NCBI GenBank assembly: GCA_016791285.1
Contig: JAEUMX010000431.1
Location: forward strand, 1 to 15,932
Length of the DNA: 15,932 nucleotides
Direction: 5' to 3'
From: Burkholderiales bacterium
GTDB lineage: Bacteria > Pseudomonadota > Gammaproteobacteria > Burkholderiales > JAEUMW01
The notes below the pieces were generated by a model. It was not told the DNA's origin. It ran no database searches and was given only the letters and a program-made list of their open reading frames with translations. Both the position numbers and the translations under genes were made by a program. Positions 13,068-15,932 of the stretch are shown here, piece after piece (the stretch's first letter is position 1; each line of letters starts with the position of its first letter).

Positions 13068-15038
13068 ATGCACGATTCCTTGCAAGTGGTGCTGGTACTT
13101 CTCGCCGTCGCCGTGCCGATGGTCGTGGCGTTCCGCCACTTCGGCCTGCCCCCGCTGCTCGGTTATCTCTTGGTCGGCACGTTGATCGGGCCCCACGCGC
13201 TGGCCTGGATACCGGACTCGGCGAACACACGCTATCTCGCCGAGTTCGGTGTGGTGTTCCTCATGTTCACGATCGGGCTGGAGTTCAGCCTGCCGAGGCT
13301 GACAGCCCTGCGCCGCACGGTGTTCGGCCTGGGCGCGGCCCAGGTAGCCGTCTGTACGGTGATCGTAATCGCGCTTGGCGTCGCCCTCGGTATTGACTGG
13401 CGGGCCGGTGCCGTCCTCGGCGGCGCGCTTGCCATGTCCTCGACGGCGATCCTTGCGAAGTCACTGGCGGAGCGGCAGGAGCTCGCCACGCAACACGGCC
13501 GGCAGATCATCAGCGTCCTCCTGTTTCAGGATCTCGCGGTAGTTCCGCTCCTGATCGTGGCGCCAGCACTGTCGTCCCCCGGGGACGAGCTCGCGCGCGA
13601 GCTCGGCGTCGCCCTGTTCAAGGGAACACTCGTTCTGGTCCTGCTGCTGATCGTGGGGCAGCGCCTGCTACGTGCATGGTTTCATCTGGTCGGCAGACAG
13701 AGATCACCCGAGCTCTTCGTGCTCAACGTGCTCCTCATCACGATCGGCCTTGCGGCTCTTACCCAGATGGCGGGGCTGTCGCTTGCTCTCGGCGCCTTTC
13801 TCGCTGGCATGTTGATCTCGGAAACCGAGTACCGCGTGCAGGTCGAGGAAGACATCAAGCCGTTTCGCGACGTACTTCTTGGCCTCTTTTTCGTGACCAT
13901 CGGGATGACGATCGACCTCATGGTCGTGTGGGAGCATCTCTTTGTCATCGTCTTGCTGCTCATCGCTTACCTCCTGGTCAAAGGAAGTGTCGTCGCCGGC
14001 GTGGCGCGCCTGTTCGGCAGCGATGCGGGAGTCGCCCTGCGGGTTGGAACAGCCCTGGCCGCGGCTGGTGAGTTCGGCTTCGTGCTGCTGCGACCCGGTA
14101 CGGCGAGCGGATCCTTCGGCGACGCAACGCTCCAGATCATACTGGCGGTCATGCTGCTCTCCATGACCGTCGCTCCGCTCGCGGTCGACCGGGGTGCGTG
14201 GCTTGCGCGTCGCTTTAGCAGCTCGGAGTGGATGAACCGGGCGATGCAGATCCACAACATCGCGGTGCAGTCGATGGGCCGGGAAGCGCACGTGGTGATC
14301 TGTGGCTATGGCCGCAGCGGCCAGAACCTCGCCCGGCTGCTCGATCAGGAAGGTGTCCCGTTCATCGCGCTCGACTTCGACTCGGCGCGCGTGCGCGAGG
14401 CCGCCGTCGCCGGAGAGAGCGTCGTGTTCGGCGACGCCGCGCGGCGAGAGATCTTGATCGCCGCCGGCCTGCTGCGGGCGCACGCCCTGGTGGTGAGCTA
14501 TACCGACACCCAGTCGGCTCTCAAGATTCTCCACCATGTGCACGAGCTGAGGCCGGACCTGCCTGTGATCGTGCGCACCTGGGATGCGACGGATATCGCG
14601 CGGCTGAAGGATGCCGGCGCGTCGGAGGTGGTACCCGAAATCCTGGAGGGAAGTCTCATGCTTGCTGCGCAGACGCTCATGCACATCGGACTGCCATTCA
14701 GCCGCGTCATGCGCCGAATTCGCGAAACGCGTTCGCAGAGATACGGCCTTTTCCGCGGTTTCTTTCGCGGAGCCAGCGACGAACCAGCGGATGGTTCCAC
14801 CCTGAATCTGCCGCAGTTGCGATCCTTCGTCTTGCAGCAAGGGGCGTATGCGATTGGTCGGCGGCTCGTCGACCTCGATCTTCCGAATCTGGGGGTGGAA
14901 GTGGCCTCGGTACGCAACCGTCATGTGCGCAGCTGCTCGCCTGCCGCGGATACCGTGCTCGAAGAAGGGGATGTGATCGTGCTGCTGGGAGCAGAGCCTG
15001 CTCTCGCCGCATCCGAGATCAAGCTGCTGCAGGGGTAG
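13068..15038 (+). CDS. Kef-type (CPA2) cation:proton antiporter with RCK domains
   Basis: A 656-residue inner-membrane protein. Roughly residues 1-385 form the Na+/H+-exchanger-type membrane domain of about 12-13 helices: PPLLGYLLVGTLIGPHAL, LMFTIGLEFSLPRL, ALAMSSTAILAKSL, LLFQDLAVVPLL (Gln154-Asp155, the conserved ion/proton-binding pair), GLFFVTIGMTIDL and AAAGEFGFVLL. A TrkA-N (RCK) domain starts at VVICGYGRSGQNLARLL (Rossmann glycines 413-418). A TrkA-C domain fills about 570-650 and ends at GDVIVLLGAEPAL. It resembles KefB/KefC and YbaL, which exchange K+ for H+, but the exact ion and any glutathione control cannot be read from the sequence. ATG 13068 is preferred over GTG 13038 because it starts directly at the first helix. 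It is divergent from kdsD and converges on the pilin-like gene with a 9-bp gap. Confidence 0.92.
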   Translation: MHDSLQVVLVLLAVAVPMVVAFRHFGLPPLLGYLLVGTLIGPHALAWIPDSANTRYLAEFGVVFLMFTIGLEFSLPRLTALRRTVFGLGAAQVAVCTVIVIALGVALGIDWRAGAVLGGALAMSSTAILAKSLAERQELATQHGRQIISVLLFQDLAVVPLLIVAPALSSPGDELARELGVALFKGTLVLVLLLIVGQRLLRAWFHLVGRQRSPELFVLNVLLITIGLAALTQMAGLSLALGAFLAGMLISETEYRVQVEEDIKPFRDVLLGLFFVTIGMTIDLMVVWEHLFVIVLLLIAYLLVKGSVVAGVARLFGSDAGVALRVGTALAAAGEFGFVLLRPGTASGSFGDATLQIILAVMLLSMTVAPLAVDRGAWLARRFSSSEWMNRAMQIHNIAVQSMGREAHVVICGYGRSGQNLARLLDQEGVPFIALDFDSARVREAAVAGESVVFGDAARREILIAAGLLRAHALVVSYTDTQSALKILHHVHELRPDLPVIVRTWDATDIARLKDAGASEVVPEILEGSLMLAAQTLMHIGLPFSRVMRRIRETRSQRYGLFRGFFRGASDEPADGSTLNLPQLRSFVLQQGAYAIGRRLVDLDLPNLGVEVASVRNRHVRSCSPAADTVLEEGDVIVLLGAEPALAASEIKLLQG

Positions 15039-15047
15039 CGATCCTTC

Positions 15048-15752
15048 TTACAGCAGACTCGCGCCGCCGCAGTCCTCGGCGGATGTCGAGCTTGCCCCGT
15101 TCCACGCGCCCCGGTCCACGGCGTTGTCGCTCACACATGCCGGGCCGTCCCCCAGGGCAGGGGGAGCGGCGCCGACGGACGCGAAGTTCGAGAACAGGAA
15201 CTTGCCGGTCAGGGCGTTGTTGTCGTCGATCTTGAGGTCCACCTCACGCAGGATGGCCGCGGCAATTCCATTGCCGGTCTTGATGTTGTGAATCTTCGGG
15301 GGAGCGTTAGCGGGAGAGCCGTACCAGTTGTCGAACGCGAGATCCAGATGCGGCCCGAACGGATTGCGTGGTACCGCATTGTCGTATGGAGCGCTTGCGG
15401 AATACGTGAAACGATCGCTGATCAAGCCTGCGCGCGAGAGATGCTCCCAAGCGAGGATGTTCTCGGTCCCACCTTCCCGCGAACCTTCGATGCGACCGTC
15501 TCCGTCCCCGTTGCGGGTCGCACCGATGTTCCGGATGGCTTCGCTATAGTCGCCCGGCGGGAACTGGAAGCGGTCTTGAAAGCTGAAGAAAGCCATGCGC
15601 AGTTCTTCCTGCTGGTTGATCAGGCTCCTCGCTTTCGCCGAAACGATCAGTTCGCGACCGGTCGCGATGCCGCCGAACAGGAGGCCGATCACGAGCAGTA
15701 AGAACGCAAGCTCTAGGACCGAGAACCCGTTCTCGATGCTTCGCGACTTCAT
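15048..15752 (-). CDS. Type IV pilin-like protein (prepilin-type N-terminal cleavage/methylation domain)
   Basis: A 234-residue protein. A short basic leader (MKSRSIENG) precedes the class III signal: cleavage after Gly9 leaves Phe+1 and Glu+5 (G|FSVLEL), then a hydrophobic helix LAFLLLVIGLLFGGIATGRE. PGDYSEAIRNIG follows, then an acidic loop NGDGDGRIEGS resembling a D-x-D-G calcium-binding loop, and AWEHLSRAGLI, motifs I associate with a family of secretion/pilus-type minor pilins. Near the C terminus Cys206 and Cys228 could form a disulphide loop, and the protein ends DCGGASLL. ATG 15752 is chosen because it gives the short leader; an upstream in-frame start at 15788 would lengthen it. No pilus assembly gene is visible. 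A second gene with the same tail ends 141 bp upstream. Confidence 0.88.
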   Translation of the reverse strand: MKSRSIENGFSVLELAFLLLVIGLLFGGIATGRELIVSAKARSLINQQEELRMAFFSFQDRFQFPPGDYSEAIRNIGATRNGDGDGRIEGSREGGTENILAWEHLSRAGLISDRFTYSASAPYDNAVPRNPFGPHLDLAFDNWYGSPANAPPKIHNIKTGNGIAAAILREVDLKIDDNNALTGKFLFSNFASVGAAPPALGDGPACVSDNAVDRGAWNGASSTSAEDCGGASLL

Positions 15753-15845
15753 GGGGCGCAGTCTCGGGAGCACTGGCAGCACTGGCAAACTCGTCTACAG
15801 CGTCTTCTTCCCCGATGCGTGCAACGGATTCAGGGGCAACCGGCG

Positions 15846-15873
15846 AAAAAAGAGCCCGCAGAGGCGCGGGCTC
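15846..15873 (-). terminator. Intrinsic terminator of the upstream pilin-like gene
   Basis: On the minus strand GAGCCCGC, a 6-nt loop and GCGGGCTC form an 8-bp stem followed directly by six T residues (plus-strand AAAAAA at 15846-15851). It lies 20 bp after the stop at 15894-15896. It should end transcription of the gene entering from the right edge, so the complete pilin-like gene at 15048-15752 probably has its own promoter in the remaining 90 or so bases. Confidence 0.85.
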
Positions 15874-15893
15874 GGGGTGGGTCGAAATTTCTG

Positions 15894-15932
15894 TCAGAGG
15901 AGGCTTGCGCCACCGCAGTCGGGTTGGCCGCT
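15894..15932 (-). CDS. C-terminal end of a second pilin-like gene (5' part outside window)
   Basis: Read from the right edge, the minus strand gives SGQPDCGGASLL and then TGA at 15894-15896. The last eight residues, DCGGASLL, are identical to the end of the complete pilin-like protein at 15048-15752. Only 12 codons are visible, so the pilin identity is inferred from this shared tail, the same orientation and the adjacency. A terminator follows at once. Confidence 0.6.
   Translation of the reverse strand, partial: SGQPDCGGASLL

Noticed and set aside
13704..14924. Long minus-strand open frame of 406 codons opposite the antiporter gene
   Set aside because: The antiporter is intact with membrane and RCK motifs. 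The minus-strand product is His/Arg-rich and without domains.
1..15932. CRISPR arrays, tRNA or rRNA genes, insertion sequences, phage genes
   Set aside because: No regularly spaced repeats, no tRNA- or rRNA-like stretches, and no transposase or integrase motifs were seen on either strand.

Overview
The window is a GC-rich chromosomal segment from a proteobacterium, most likely a betaproteobacterium. The inference rests on gene order: a CPA2 (Kef-type) antiporter divergent from kdsD-kdsC-lptC-lptA-lptB-rpoN-hpf-ptsN-hprK-rapZ. HPr kinase/phosphorylase beside rapZ and ptsN is typical of Betaproteobacteria and uncommon in enteric gammaproteobacteria. I cannot name a genus from the sequence alone.

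Left flank (1-3900). This part looks accessory and partly decayed. It holds the 3' end of a probable outer-membrane protein, the wreck of an alpha/beta-hydrolase-like lipoprotein gene (nucleophile elbow and histidine region survive in two frames), and two tandem SYLF/Ysc84-type genes, one periplasmic and one a lipoprotein. On the minus strand follow a frameshifted UPF0149 gene with a replaced 3' end and an intact DUF1993 gene. A plus-strand gene for an uncharacterised membrane-anchored protein ends the flank. A 25-nt homopyrimidine mirror repeat and a 9-bp perfect inverted repeat sit side by side at the broken UPF0149 3' end.

Core (3910-12944, minus strand). Twelve genes run in one direction with short gaps or overlaps. 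kdsD and kdsC supply Kdo for the inner core of lipopolysaccharide. lptC, lptA and lptB are parts of the LPS transport bridge. rpoN encodes sigma-54, hpf a ribosome hibernation factor, ptsN and hprK parts of the nitrogen/regulatory phosphotransferase system, and rapZ an RNA- and amino-sugar-linked regulator. ubiX (prenyl-FMN synthesis for ubiquinone) and a stand-alone LON-substrate-binding-domain protein follow. The cluster therefore links envelope biogenesis to nitrogen/carbon regulation and stationary-phase control.

Right flank (13068-15932). A Kef-type cation:proton antiporter with RCK domains is transcribed away from kdsD across a 123-bp gap that contains a 13-bp palindrome. Convergent to it is a type IV pilin-like gene, and at the window edge is the last 12 codons of a second pilin-like gene with the same C-terminal tail. 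A clear intrinsic terminator lies between the two.

I found no wholly new system. The best leads are the tandem pilin-like paralogs with a shared Cys-Gly-Gly tail, the mirror-repeat/hairpin pair at a broken gene end, and a sigma-54-type promoter match just upstream of rpoN pointing the other way.
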